Shown: positions 8,485-17,069 of the stretch, piece by piece | Layout: each line of letters begins with the position of its first letter | How positions within the stretch are numbered: position 1 is the first letter of the stretch | Assembly: GCA_045123575.1 (NCBI GenBank) | Contig: JBGVKG010000044.1 | Location: forward strand, 1-26,682 | Reading direction: 5' to 3' | Length of the DNA stretch: 26,682 nt | DNA from: SVEL01 sp045123575 | GTDB lineage: Bacteria > Bacillota > Clostridia > Lachnospirales > Lachnospiraceae | Translations under genes and position numbers: made by a program | The notes under the pieces: generated by a model | The model's input: the letters and a program-made list of their open reading frames with translations, nothing else | What the model was told of the DNA's origin: nothing | Databases searched by the model: none

Positions 8485-9393
8485 ATGAAGAAGATTTTTT
8501 CAAGTTTTTTATTCTTTTTTATATTTTTCCTAATGTTGGCATTTCCCAGTATAACAAAGAATGCTGCTAATCAAGGCATACAACTATGGATATTTACTGT
8601 TATGCCTGCACTTTTGCCATATACTATTATATCTTCTCTGTTGCTATCGTTAAATATCTTTACATTTCCTTGTCAAATATTTACAGCTATATGTGGTTCT
8701 CTATGTGGTTGTCCAATAGGCGCAAAGATGGCCGCCGACTACTACAAAGAGAACAGATTGTCAAAAAAATCTGCCGAATTTTTAATGTGCGCATTTAATA
8801 ATATTAGCCCATCTTTTATGCTTAATTATGTATTTACTTCCGTATATGGACCATACATACACATAACCTCTGACAGTAAATGCACACTGTTTATTACATT
8901 GTTTATATCTTCAATATTCGGTGCTTCTATAGTACATATACTTTATCCTAATCAAATTTCACCATACAAGTCAGATACAGATAACAATATAACTTCTTCA
9001 AAAAAAGATTCAAAATCTATTATCCAATTACTAGATACCTGTATATTTTCATCCTTTGAGGTACAGGTGAAAATAGGTGGTTACATTATACTTTTCACTA
9101 TAATATCAGCCTTGTTCCAGCATACTCTAAGCCTCCCACCACTGGCCTGTGCCACTTTTACCAGTATAATAGAGCTTACAAGCGGACTTCAAAGCTTTTA
9201 TATAAACCAACTACACTACGCCACACATATCATTATCCCTACTATTTCTGCCCTTACTACATTTGGTGGACTATGTACCATAATGCAGGTAAAAACAGTT
9301 TTAGATAACTCAGATTTATCCATTACTAAATATTTAATATCCAAAATATTAGCTGCGGCATTTTCTTTCATAATTACATACTTGTTAGTATAA
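8485..9393 (+). CDS. YlbJ-like / nucleoside-recognition-domain integral membrane protein
   Basis: This 302-aa polytopic membrane protein has hydrophobic segments throughout. Its signature regions match the sporulation integral membrane protein YlbJ: MPALLPYTIISSLLL followed by CGCPIGAKMAADYYKENRLS and FNNISPSFMLNYVF. In Bacillus, YlbJ is needed for spore maturation and has been linked to dipicolinic acid uptake. Here the protein is shorter than typical YlbJ (about 400 aa), so the function is uncertain. Start choice: an in-frame ATG at 8425 has no ribosome binding site and would add a poorly matching N-terminus. The ATG at 8485 gives MKKIFSSFLFF, a good first membrane segment, with only a weak signal (AAAGTGTG) upstream. 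It is the only plus-strand gene here and is convergent with the cohesin gene. Confidence 0.8.
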   Translation: MKKIFSSFLFFFIFFLMLAFPSITKNAANQGIQLWIFTVMPALLPYTIISSLLLSLNIFTFPCQIFTAICGSLCGCPIGAKMAADYYKENRLSKKSAEFLMCAFNNISPSFMLNYVFTSVYGPYIHITSDSKCTLFITLFISSIFGASIVHILYPNQISPYKSDTDNNITSSKKDSKSIIQLLDTCIFSSFEVQVKIGGYIILFTIISALFQHTLSLPPLACATFTSIIELTSGLQSFYINQLHYATHIIIPTISALTTFGGLCTIMQVKTVLDNSDLSITKYLISKILAAAFSFIITYLLV

Positions 9394-9400
9394 AAACATG

Positions 9401-9439
9401 AAAAAAGAACTCTGACAGCTTATTTCTGTTAGAGTTCTT
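9401..9439. terminator. Bidirectional terminator between convergent genes
   Basis: A 14-bp stem (9405-9418 with 9426-9439, AAGAACTCTGACAG and a partner with one G-T wobble) with a 7-nt loop lies between the stop of the YlbJ-like gene (9393) and the stop of the cohesin gene (9468). The minus-strand side has a T run (9406-9401). The plus side has a weaker AT-rich tail. It probably serves both genes. Confidence 0.85.
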
Positions 9440-9467
9440 ATATCTTTAAATATTCACTATCTTTATT

Positions 9468-10778
9468 TTACTTTAATACATTTGCCTTAAACAAAACATA
9501 ACGGCAAGCAAATCCTACACCAAATGCAACTATTCCTACGACAATCATTATAACAATATCAAATCCACCTGCATCATTTGAGTTATCATCGTCTATATCT
9601 CCTGTGGATTCTGGCTGACTTTGTGGTTGGTTATCTGGATCCTTCGTTGTTGGTTCCTCTGTTGTAGGCTCCTCAGAAGGTGTTTCACTTTCCTTCTCTC
9701 CTGATATACCAGGCACTGTTCCTTCATACTTAGGCATAACCACTACTGTTATCTTGTATTCCATTGTAGTTCCATCTTCAGCAGTACCAGTAACTATTAT
9801 AGTATTATTACCCTGTTCAAGCACTATACTACCCTGTGACGCTCCTGTTGCCTTAGCATCTGACATCGTACCTGTTGCAGTATATGTTGCTCCAACTGAT
9901 TCATAAGGCAAATACACCACATAATCTTTTGTACTCTTTGAAAAAACAGGTGATATTTGACCAGCACTTACTGTCAGACTACTAAGCGTTGCATCACTAC
10001 TAGCTACATAATTTGGATCCTGTTTTCTAGTAACTGTTATCTTATAAGTTTTCTTAGCACCACTTTCTGCTGTAACTGTTACAGATACAGTATTCTTACC
10101 TACGCTTAAGTTATTGCCTGACACAGATACTTTAGCCTTTGCGTCTTCTGCTTTGTATGATATGTTCAACTTAGATGTTGAAAACTCCACTTCACCGATA
10201 TCATATGATGTAGTACCTGCGGCAAATCCAGGCTTGAGCGTTGCTCCATCAACAGCCAAGCTCGAAAGATTGGCATTAGTAGATAACGGTGCTGCTATAG
10301 ATGCGCTATATGTAGCATTTCCAAGATTACTTTCATTGCTACCATCTGTTGCAACAATATTATTGACAGATATATTGACCTTAGTACCTGTAGCTACTCC
10401 ACTTTTCACCTTAAATACTAATGTAACAACGGTCTTATTTCCACTTATAGGATTTGTCATAGCATCATCATACATAATAAGACTATTTCCATTTGTTTCT
10501 AATTTCCATCCCTTTAGACTTATGGTTGATGATGATAATGTTACAACACTACTATCATACGCTAATGAAGCCTCAACACCATATTTACCACTGTCATTGA
10601 CATTAAACTTAAGTGTTATGGTATCTCCTGCTCTAACAGTACCAGGGCCTGTCAACGATGCACCTGCCGCAATAGTTGGCTCCATGTTATACATAAAACA
10701 TAAAGCACATATTACTATGGCACATATACTCCTAACTAGTTTTGCAATGTAACTATCTTGTTGTATTCTTTTATTCAT
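9468..10778 (-). CDS. Membrane-anchored cohesin-domain protein with two cadherin-like repeats
   Basis: This 436-aa surface protein has an N-terminal signal segment (about residues 15-38, ending TIAAGA). A cohesin-type beta-sandwich follows at about 40-160, with a TVRAGDTITLKF start, YGVEASLAYDSSVV, VVTLVFKVK, and a closing VNNIVATDG. Two cadherin-like beta-sandwich domains lie at about 166-252 and 260-346 (LSSLAVDGATLKPGF and LSSLTVSAGQISPVF openings). A Pro/Thr/Glu linker (about 350-405) and a C-terminal membrane helix (about 408-430) end in a short basic tail. It lacks a sortase motif, so it should be anchored by the helix with the cohesin outside. The ATG has AGGAGG seven bases upstream, overlapping the stop of the dockerin-protease gene only 11 bases away. 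Cohesins bind dockerins, and the neighbouring protein carries one, so partnership is likely (inference). Confidence 0.88.
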   Translation of the reverse strand: MNKRIQQDSYIAKLVRSICAIVICALCFMYNMEPTIAAGASLTGPGTVRAGDTITLKFNVNDSGKYGVEASLAYDSSVVTLSSSTISLKGWKLETNGNSLIMYDDAMTNPISGNKTVVTLVFKVKSGVATGTKVNISVNNIVATDGSNESNLGNATYSASIAAPLSTNANLSSLAVDGATLKPGFAAGTTSYDIGEVEFSTSKLNISYKAEDAKAKVSVSGNNLSVGKNTVSVTVTAESGAKKTYKITVTRKQDPNYVASSDATLSSLTVSAGQISPVFSKSTKDYVVYLPYESVGATYTATGTMSDAKATGASQGSIVLEQGNNTIIVTGTAEDGTTMEYKITVVVMPKYEGTVPGISGEKESETPSEEPTTEEPTTKDPDNQPQSQPESTGDIDDDNSNDAGGFDIVIMIVVGIVAFGVGFACRYVLFKANVLK

Positions 10779-10789
10779 GTACTATCCTC

Positions 10790-13700
10790 CTAGTTTGCTG
10801 ATACACCCTTTATACTGTCCTTGCCCAGCAATGTTGCCTTTATCTTTATGAAATCAGTAATATTTATCTTACCATCTCCATTTACATCGCCAGCCTTGGC
10901 ATACACATCTGTAAGTGTTGACTTCTTTAATATATGAGCTTTTACCGCTATCATATCAGTAATATTTATTTTTCCGTCACCACTTGTATCACCAGTTACT
11001 ATCAGTGCATACTTTCTTGTAATATTTCCACCATTCATGATGCACGCAAACATTCCCGTTCCTATAAGCGACGTTCCTGTCACTTTTGCAGAACCTTTGT
11101 ATATTGAAATATATTGGTTTTCATTGAGAGAACTTACTAGTGCGTTAACATTTGTTCCGGATGTTATCTTACTAATATGGTTACTTGTGTCTGCCACATT
11201 AAATGTAGGTGATGTAATCTTGGATGGAACATCACTTATGATAAATGTAGTCGAAATAGTATCCTTATAGTTGCCAACACCTGTTATCGTTACAATACCT
11301 GTACCTACATTAACATTATTACTATAAGCCACCGTGTAATCTGTTCCCTTTATAAGCTTAACAGAACCATTTGTTAATGTAACTTCAGGTGTAATGGCGT
11401 TACCTGTATATGTCTGATTTTGCAACTGTCCTACAGATACTGACTGTATCGACATTTGATTAATCACAAAAGTCTTAACTATCGTGCCTGTATAGTTACC
11501 TTTACCCGTAATAGTAACAGTTGCTGTTCCTGCATTTTTATTATTGGCATATGACACAGTGTAATCTTTTCCGTTTTCAAGCTTTGTGTTACCATTACTT
11601 AATGTTATCGTCGGTGTCATCGCCGTACCCGTATATGTGTACGAAGATTGTACTCCACTGACTCCAAACATTTCACAAGATACAGGCGTAATCTTATAGG
11701 TTTTTGTTTGTGTTCCGTTATAATTACCTTTACCTGTAATAGTAACTGTAGCTGTACCTACATTTATGTTATTTGTATAAGATAATGTGTAATCAAATCC
11801 CGGTCTAAGAGTTGTATTACCACTCTTAATAGTCAAGTATACTTTTATCTCACTACCTGTATAAATCTGATCCGGTATTGTAGGAATACTTAATAAAGCT
11901 ATGGATGTACTTCCGATTCCAAATGTTCCATTTATCGTACCACTATAATTACCCTGCAATGTAACTGTATAATTTGCAGTTCCTACATTTGTGTTATTAC
12001 TATAAGTTACAGTAAAATCTATGCCCTCTTTAAGCTGGATTGAACCATATTTAAGTATGACTGAAGGTTTTATTGCATTACCTGTATAAATCTGAGTAGG
12101 AATGCTATTAGCCGTCACATAAGATGATGTTACCTTTGTTATAGTAAAGTTTTTAGTAACTGTACCGCTATAATTTCCAACACAAGTTATGGTAATTGTC
12201 GCAGTTCCTGCATTTACATTATTCGCAAACTGTACTGTATAGTCAATTCCGCTTTGCAATGTAATATCACCATACTTGATAGTTAATATAGGCGTTATAG
12301 CATAACCAGTATATCTGTAGCTATTTACATACGATACCGTAAGTGCAGGACCATTTACAGGCTTAATAACAAAGTCCTTTGTGATTGTTCCCAGCGAGGT
12401 ATACGAACCTATAAATCTGATATCAACTGATGCTATACCCACATTAACATTGCCACTATATGTAACTGTATAATCTGTTCCAAGTGTAAGAACTGTATTT
12501 CCATTTCTTACTGTAAATGTCGGCATGATAGCGTTGCCAGTATATGTCTGGTCTGCAATATCCGATATAGTTATATCTCCTATATAGCTATATCCTGCTA
12601 CTCTAGTTCTTTCACCTTCACCGTTTGATGTACAATATGTATTAGTTCCATTGTACATACAAGTTACCTGACAGTAATAGTATTTAGCATTCCAGCTATC
12701 GACATAAGCTGTGTAGCTTGGCTTTGTAGCACCTTCAATAGGTATTGCCTCTCCCGTCTTAGTATCAGACTGATACCATTGATACTGATAATAAAAACCT
12801 GGCATCTTATTTGATATAGTAGCATTAAGCTCTACCTCATCAACACCTTGTCCTAGCTTGACGTCTGATATGTATTCAATCACAGGTGCTTTATATTCAC
12901 CGCCTACAGTAATATATTCCTTACTGAATATATAAGGGTCACCAGATATTTTGATGGTTTTCGACCTAGAAAAATCTGTGAACTCATCTAATACTATAGC
13001 ACATCCCTCTCTCACTTCTACGCCCATTAACGCACATAAATGTTCATAAGTATCATCATTTTCATTGTACCCGTACAACTGATATTGTGCATAAATTGCT
13101 TCTGGCATAATAATGTGAATAGTGTCATCTACAACGTACCAAAATACTGGTTCATCAAACGCTTTCTTGACCTGAATATTTATCTCAAAACAATGGGTAC
13201 TATTAAGACTACCATCACCAGTATTAACATATGTAAATATGTCTATAGATACACTACCACCAACTGTTGCTCCTGCTATGTCAAAATCGTATGAAGTTAC
13301 ACCCTTATCAATATAAACCTTCTTTTTAAATGAGTTTCCATAATATATGTTGGCAAAAACACCGTCATATATACCATCATTATTATCTGTCCATCTTACA
13401 GTAACCGTATCTTCCACACTATATTCATAGGAATTTCCTGACACGGTGCCTATTTCTATTCTCTCAAACGCTGTGTTACTTAATCCATAAACCTTCTGTC
13501 CAGCACTATTGATAATATATGCCTTAACCTCTACATAATAGTAACATCCACAATACATCTTCTCATTATAGGTAAATGATGTCGAATTGCTATCTACCGT
13601 TGCCACAACATTCATATCATCAACATTATCAATGCCAATGAATATATCATATCCATCTGCAAAACTTACCTTATCCCATGTTACTGAGAGCTTATTATCT

Positions 13701-15619
13701 TCAGTCACAGTTAATACGGGATTCACTTTCTCCGGCATAATAGTAATATTTTTAACCGCCGAATATAAACAATTCTTCCCTTCTACGACAGGCTTTACTT
13801 TGTAATAATATGTCTTTCCTGCGTCGATTTTATCTAATGTAGCATTGCTACTAGGTACATTTATATCTGTATATGTAGTGTCTGTTATGTTAGATATTAC
13901 TTTACCCGTTCCTGTTGCACTATCACACTTCCATAGTTCGTAATAGCTAGCGCCATCTACTTCTTCCCATTTTATAGTAACTCTATCTTTTCCTGACATA
14001 GTCACATTATTTATCTTAGTTGCTACATTTGACGTACCAACACTTTTAGCATGAGCCTTTAAAGTAATATTCTTGTACCCAGGATTATAAATAGCAAAAT
14101 CATAAAATTCGCCTCCATAAGAATAATATGTTTGTCCTTCCTTGCTAGTAGAAACAGTAACTCCAGCTCCCACCGCAAACTCTGCATATCCAATCAACAC
14201 AGATGAACTCTTGTCAAATTCTAGTACAACACTAAAAGTACTTCCTATTGGGAATACATACGAATTATCTAGATTGACTGTATAGTATCCTGCGTATGTT
14301 GTTGTTCCACTTGCAGTTGCAACCAGTCTACCCTTATCTACTTGCCCACCATTAGTATTATCATATACAGATACTGTGTATTCCCTACATACATCACGTG
14401 TAAAAAAGGATACGGCATTTATAATCTGCTCCGAACCATCAACCGTAAATACATTAGCCATCTCTTTTAAGTTTACAGATATAATCGCAGTTGTTGCTCC
14501 ATCATGCTGATATGTTATAGGATAGTCACTTTTCTTAGCTATAGCATATACAACTGCATCTGCCGACAATATTCCCATATCCTCATAAGATATCCATATA
14601 TAACCGTTATCTCCGGCATATTCTCCCCAGCTATTTTTTATAAGCCAGCCACCTGGTCTTGATGGAGTACGTGGCTGTCCTTCGCTATCTACCACTGTAA
14701 AATTGGATGCAGGTATTGTATCATCCCATCCTACAATAGCTACTGCATGATTTGTCGCTTCATTTTCATAATTGTAATTATATAGATACTGCTTCACACT
14801 ATGATTAGCATAATCCTTATGAGAAAAATATGATGTAGTAACTGCACCATGCTCCATAACTGCAGCTTTTACTTGTTCCATATCCATCATATCAATATAA
14901 TACTGACCTGTTAATATATATGAAATATTATTCTTATCCCACTGTAATGGTGAAATATTACCATTTTCTGCTTCTTTATATAAACTTTCTAAAGCGTCAT
15001 CATCATATAATGCTGTTCCATTGCTTAATGATTTAAATGCCATCTCATCATTTCCACCATAGTCAAATCCATAGTCTGGATCATTGGAATATGTATAGTC
15101 ACCTGTTTCATCATATACCAGCTTGTCATCATTATTAGTAAGATAAACAAGTGCATATTCTGATAAATTGATGTCCGCCGGGTCATCCACGATACCATGT
15201 GCTAAGGCATAGGACTCCATAGCTGCGACTGCCGCGAACGCCCAGCAGGTTCCCCAAGGATTCTGATTCTTGATACTAGTTACATATCCCTTATCAACAG
15301 AACTATATGTAGATGGCAATGTAGTTGCCTTGTCCAATCCTGGTGTATTTAATAGATTTTTGTCAGGTATTCTATCGTAATCAATCCTTGAATCAATATA
15401 ACCTGTTGCTGCCTGAAACTTATCAGCATTAACTAAGTTATCATCTATCTGCTGGTTTATCGTTTTCTTGCTATCTGAAATAGTGACATCTTTTATAGAT
15501 GCCATATTATTACTTTCAGCAAATAAAATATTAATATTTAAAGATGTAAATATCAGTGCACCTGTTAGCAACGTGGACGTACATCTTTTAACTATATTCA
15601 TCACGCTTCTTCTAGACAT
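10790..15619 (-). CDS. Secreted papain-family (C1A) protease with lectin-like, FN3, repeat and dockerin modules
   Basis: This 1609-aa modular exoprotein has a signal peptide (about residues 1-35) and a propeptide. The C1A peptidase follows, with oxyanion Gln119, nucleophile Cys125 (NPWGTCWAFA), His291 (NHAVAIVGW) and Asn329 (KNSWGEYAGDNGYIW), so the catalytic set is complete. A lectin-like domain lies at about 365-510, two fibronectin-III-like domains at about 533-725, and an Ig-like domain at about 905-1005. Six ~75-aa beta repeats span about 1013-1463, and a beta module leads into the C-terminal dockerin (about 1542-1602). The dockerin has two DxSGDGKINITD/DxNGDGKINITD calcium loops, each followed by a helix. 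A GTG at 15628 has no spacing from the ribosome binding site; the ATG at 15619 has GGTGAG four bases upstream and was chosen. The gene lies between the lipoprotein gene and the cohesin gene in one operon. Confidence 0.93.
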   Translation of the reverse strand: MSRRSVMNIVKRCTSTLLTGALIFTSLNINILFAESNNMASIKDVTISDSKKTINQQIDDNLVNADKFQAATGYIDSRIDYDRIPDKNLLNTPGLDKATTLPSTYSSVDKGYVTSIKNQNPWGTCWAFAAVAAMESYALAHGIVDDPADINLSEYALVYLTNNDDKLVYDETGDYTYSNDPDYGFDYGGNDEMAFKSLSNGTALYDDDALESLYKEAENGNISPLQWDKNNISYILTGQYYIDMMDMEQVKAAVMEHGAVTTSYFSHKDYANHSVKQYLYNYNYENEATNHAVAIVGWDDTIPASNFTVVDSEGQPRTPSRPGGWLIKNSWGEYAGDNGYIWISYEDMGILSADAVVYAIAKKSDYPITYQHDGATTAIISVNLKEMANVFTVDGSEQIINAVSFFTRDVCREYTVSVYDNTNGGQVDKGRLVATASGTTTYAGYYTVNLDNSYVFPIGSTFSVVLEFDKSSSVLIGYAEFAVGAGVTVSTSKEGQTYYSYGGEFYDFAIYNPGYKNITLKAHAKSVGTSNVATKINNVTMSGKDRVTIKWEEVDGASYYELWKCDSATGTGKVISNITDTTYTDINVPSSNATLDKIDAGKTYYYKVKPVVEGKNCLYSAVKNITIMPEKVNPVLTVTEDNKLSVTWDKVSFADGYDIFIGIDNVDDMNVVATVDSNSTSFTYNEKMYCGCYYYVEVKAYIINSAGQKVYGLSNTAFERIEIGTVSGNSYEYSVEDTVTVRWTDNNDGIYDGVFANIYYGNSFKKKVYIDKGVTSYDFDIAGATVGGSVSIDIFTYVNTGDGSLNSTHCFEINIQVKKAFDEPVFWYVVDDTIHIIMPEAIYAQYQLYGYNENDDTYEHLCALMGVEVREGCAIVLDEFTDFSRSKTIKISGDPYIFSKEYITVGGEYKAPVIEYISDVKLGQGVDEVELNATISNKMPGFYYQYQWYQSDTKTGEAIPIEGATKPSYTAYVDSWNAKYYYCQVTCMYNGTNTYCTSNGEGERTRVAGYSYIGDITISDIADQTYTGNAIMPTFTVRNGNTVLTLGTDYTVTYSGNVNVGIASVDIRFIGSYTSLGTITKDFVIKPVNGPALTVSYVNSYRYTGYAITPILTIKYGDITLQSGIDYTVQFANNVNAGTATITITCVGNYSGTVTKNFTITKVTSSYVTANSIPTQIYTGNAIKPSVILKYGSIQLKEGIDFTVTYSNNTNVGTANYTVTLQGNYSGTINGTFGIGSTSIALLSIPTIPDQIYTGSEIKVYLTIKSGNTTLRPGFDYTLSYTNNINVGTATVTITGKGNYNGTQTKTYKITPVSCEMFGVSGVQSSYTYTGTAMTPTITLSNGNTKLENGKDYTVSYANNKNAGTATVTITGKGNYTGTIVKTFVINQMSIQSVSVGQLQNQTYTGNAITPEVTLTNGSVKLIKGTDYTVAYSNNVNVGTGIVTITGVGNYKDTISTTFIISDVPSKITSPTFNVADTSNHISKITSGTNVNALVSSLNENQYISIYKGSAKVTGTSLIGTGMFACIMNGGNITRKYALIVTGDTSGDGKINITDMIAVKAHILKKSTLTDVYAKAGDVNGDGKINITDFIKIKATLLGKDSIKGVSAN
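11230..12580 (-). repeat. Six in-frame ~225-bp repeats in the dockerin protease gene
   Basis: Six consecutive ~75-aa units each contain a YTGNAI-type turn, a DYTVxYSNNxNVGTA strand pair and a GNYxGT segment. Adjacent units are clearly related but diverged. They form a probable stalk between the enzyme and the dockerin. Confidence 0.9.
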
Positions 15620-15655
15620 GTTTCTCACCTCTTTTTATCTAATATCCCTAGCACT

Positions 15656-16300
15656 TTAGTCTTCCAAACTAGGTTCAACATCGTCTGACCCCTCATCATC
15701 AGTATGACTCTCTTCACCATTATTAGATGAGTCCTCCTCTGTTTCGTTGCTTTCATCTTCACTCACACTAGTTGTCTCTGAATCACTTGATTCCTCTTCA
15801 TTAGATGACGAATCACTTGTAGCTTCTGATGATGTAGTTTCTTCTGGTGTGGTTTCTTCCTCTTTTGATGTAGTTTCATCTTGCTTTGTTGTTGTCTCTT
15901 CCTCTGATGTTGTCTCTTTCTTTGAAGAAGTTTCATTCTGTTTTTTAGTTGTCGTACTACTCTGTTGCTTCTTAGTCGTAGTATTCTCTTGTTTCTTTGT
16001 AGTTGTATCGTTATTTTGTTTCTTTGTAGTTGTGTTTTGTTCTTCCTTCTTTGTAGTGGTTTCATCCTTTTTAGATGTTGTCTGATCTTTATTTTCATCT
16101 GTTTTATTCTCACTACTCTTATCACTACTAGTATTATCCTGCTCATCAGATGATGTTGTCATCTCGCCATTATGCATAGTTCCATTGTATATCCCTATAG
16201 TTTCTTGCACAGGCTCTTTGCTTCCACAACCACCTAATAAACCTACAGTTAATGTAGTTATAACTATACATGTACCAATATATATTATCTTCTTTTTCAT
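15656..16300 (-). CDS. Low-complexity Thr/Ser/Glu/Lys-rich lipoprotein
   Basis: This 214-aa protein has a lipoprotein signal (MKKKIIYIGT..., lipobox LLGGC with the lipidated Cys at residue 25). The rest is almost entirely low complexity. The first half is rich in Thr, Lys and Gln with repeated TTTKKQ-like units. The second half is rich in Ser, Glu, Asp and Thr, ending in an acidic tail. No globular domain is visible. It may be an extended, possibly glycosylated, tether or spacer. An in-frame upstream extension reaches 16399 but lacks a ribosome binding site; the ATG at 16300 has GGAGG six bases upstream and begins the lipoprotein signal. It is first in the operon with the dockerin protease and cohesin genes and lies 36 bases upstream of the protease ATG. 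Function unknown. Confidence 0.85.
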   Translation of the reverse strand: MKKKIIYIGTCIVITTLTVGLLGGCGSKEPVQETIGIYNGTMHNGEMTTSSDEQDNTSSDKSSENKTDENKDQTTSKKDETTTKKEEQNTTTKKQNNDTTTKKQENTTTKKQQSSTTTKKQNETSSKKETTSEEETTTKQDETTSKEEETTPEETTSSEATSDSSSNEEESSDSETTSVSEDESNETEEDSSNNGEESHTDDEGSDDVEPSLED

Positions 16301-16342
16301 AAGTACCTCCAATATTCTGTTAACGTCCATAAATATACATAT

Positions 16343-16371
16343 ATTGTACCACAAATATATATAAATCACAA
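16343..16371 (-). promoter_or_regulatory. Promoter of the lipoprotein-protease-cohesin operon
   Basis: On the minus strand, TTGTGA (16371-16366) and TACAAT (16348-16343) are separated by exactly 17 bases, about 42 bases upstream of the lipoprotein ATG. The giant hairpin element begins about 40 bases upstream of this promoter. Confidence 0.65.
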
Positions 16372-16411
16372 TATATGTAAAAAATTCTTCAATTCCCAAT
16401 ACACCTACATA

Positions 16412-17014
16412 CCCATAATTATCCTTGTCCGAAGATATGTAATTGTTTCTTTCGATTTTATGCCTATATCCAGTTTAGTTATTGACAACTTGGCTATCTG
16501 TACATATTTTTAAGTGCTCGACTCGAGAACGCATAATTTTCTAAGTGCTCGCTTGAAACAAGCCTATTCGCCCGTAGTGCACTATAGGTCAGAACAACCT
16601 AGCCAAAGATGATTTGCATGGATGAGTACAGCATTGCAGATTTTCGTTAAGTTTTCATCGCCCCACCCCACAAATAATGCAGCCTGCCGAACCTGTTTGA
16701 AGGAGCTCGCCCTTATTAATAGGGCGAGCGACTGAGTTGTGCAGGCAGGCTACTTGTAATGAGCAGGTTTTGTGGGGTGGGCGAATGAAAATAGAAAATC
16801 GAAACAGCTGTACTCACCATACAAACATCTTGGCGGTTGTCTGCCTCGATATTGCACACGGGCGCTTTGTTTCAAGCTGAGCACGTAAGAAAATCTATGC
16901 AACCTCTCAATGCACGGAAAAATATGAACAAATAGCCTGTTGTATAGCATTGAATTGTATAGGCATAAAATCGAATAAGAATAATATTTTTCTTTGGATA
17001 AGGATAATTATGGG
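16412..17014. repeat. Giant imperfect palindrome (~603 bp) with no credible gene
   Basis: The two halves are reverse complements of each other, roughly three-quarters identical by eye. The ends are a perfect 15-bp inverted repeat (16412-16426 with 17000-17014). Strong paired blocks inside include 16453-16468 with 16958-16973 (16 bp), 16662-16674 with 16769-16781 (13 bp), 16682-16688 with 16744-16750, and the apex 16705-16713 with 16721-16729 around a 7-nt loop. The element lies between the terminator at 17042 and the promoter at 16343, so it is a separate intergenic unit. It could be a MITE-like mobile element or a long structured RNA. I saw no target-site duplication flanking it. The only open frame inside (16750-16950, minus) lacks a ribosome binding site. 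Confidence 0.85.
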
Positions 17015-17035
17015 AATCATTTAGAAATATTGTAG

Positions 17036-17065
17036 ATTAAAAATCCCCACTATAAAGTGGGGATT
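17036..17065 (-). terminator. Rho-independent terminator of the cheR-rsmD-coaD operon
   Basis: A 9-bp stem (17042-17050 AATCCCCAC with 17057-17065 GTGGGGATT) and a 6-nt loop lie just after the stop at 17070. A short T run follows on the minus strand. Confidence 0.85.
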
Positions 17066-17069
17066 AAAA

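Noticed and set aside
10114..10752. 212-codon plus-strand frame antisense to the cohesin gene
   Set aside because: A shadow of a well-supported domain protein; no ribosome binding site.
15747..16146. Long open frames opposite to or out of frame with the low-complexity lipoprotein
   Set aside because: They are shadows of the repetitive coding sequence. Their translations are monotonous and lack start signals.
16750..16950. 66-codon open frame on the minus strand
   Set aside because: It lies inside one arm of the giant palindrome, has no ribosome binding site, and its composition follows from the inverted repeat.
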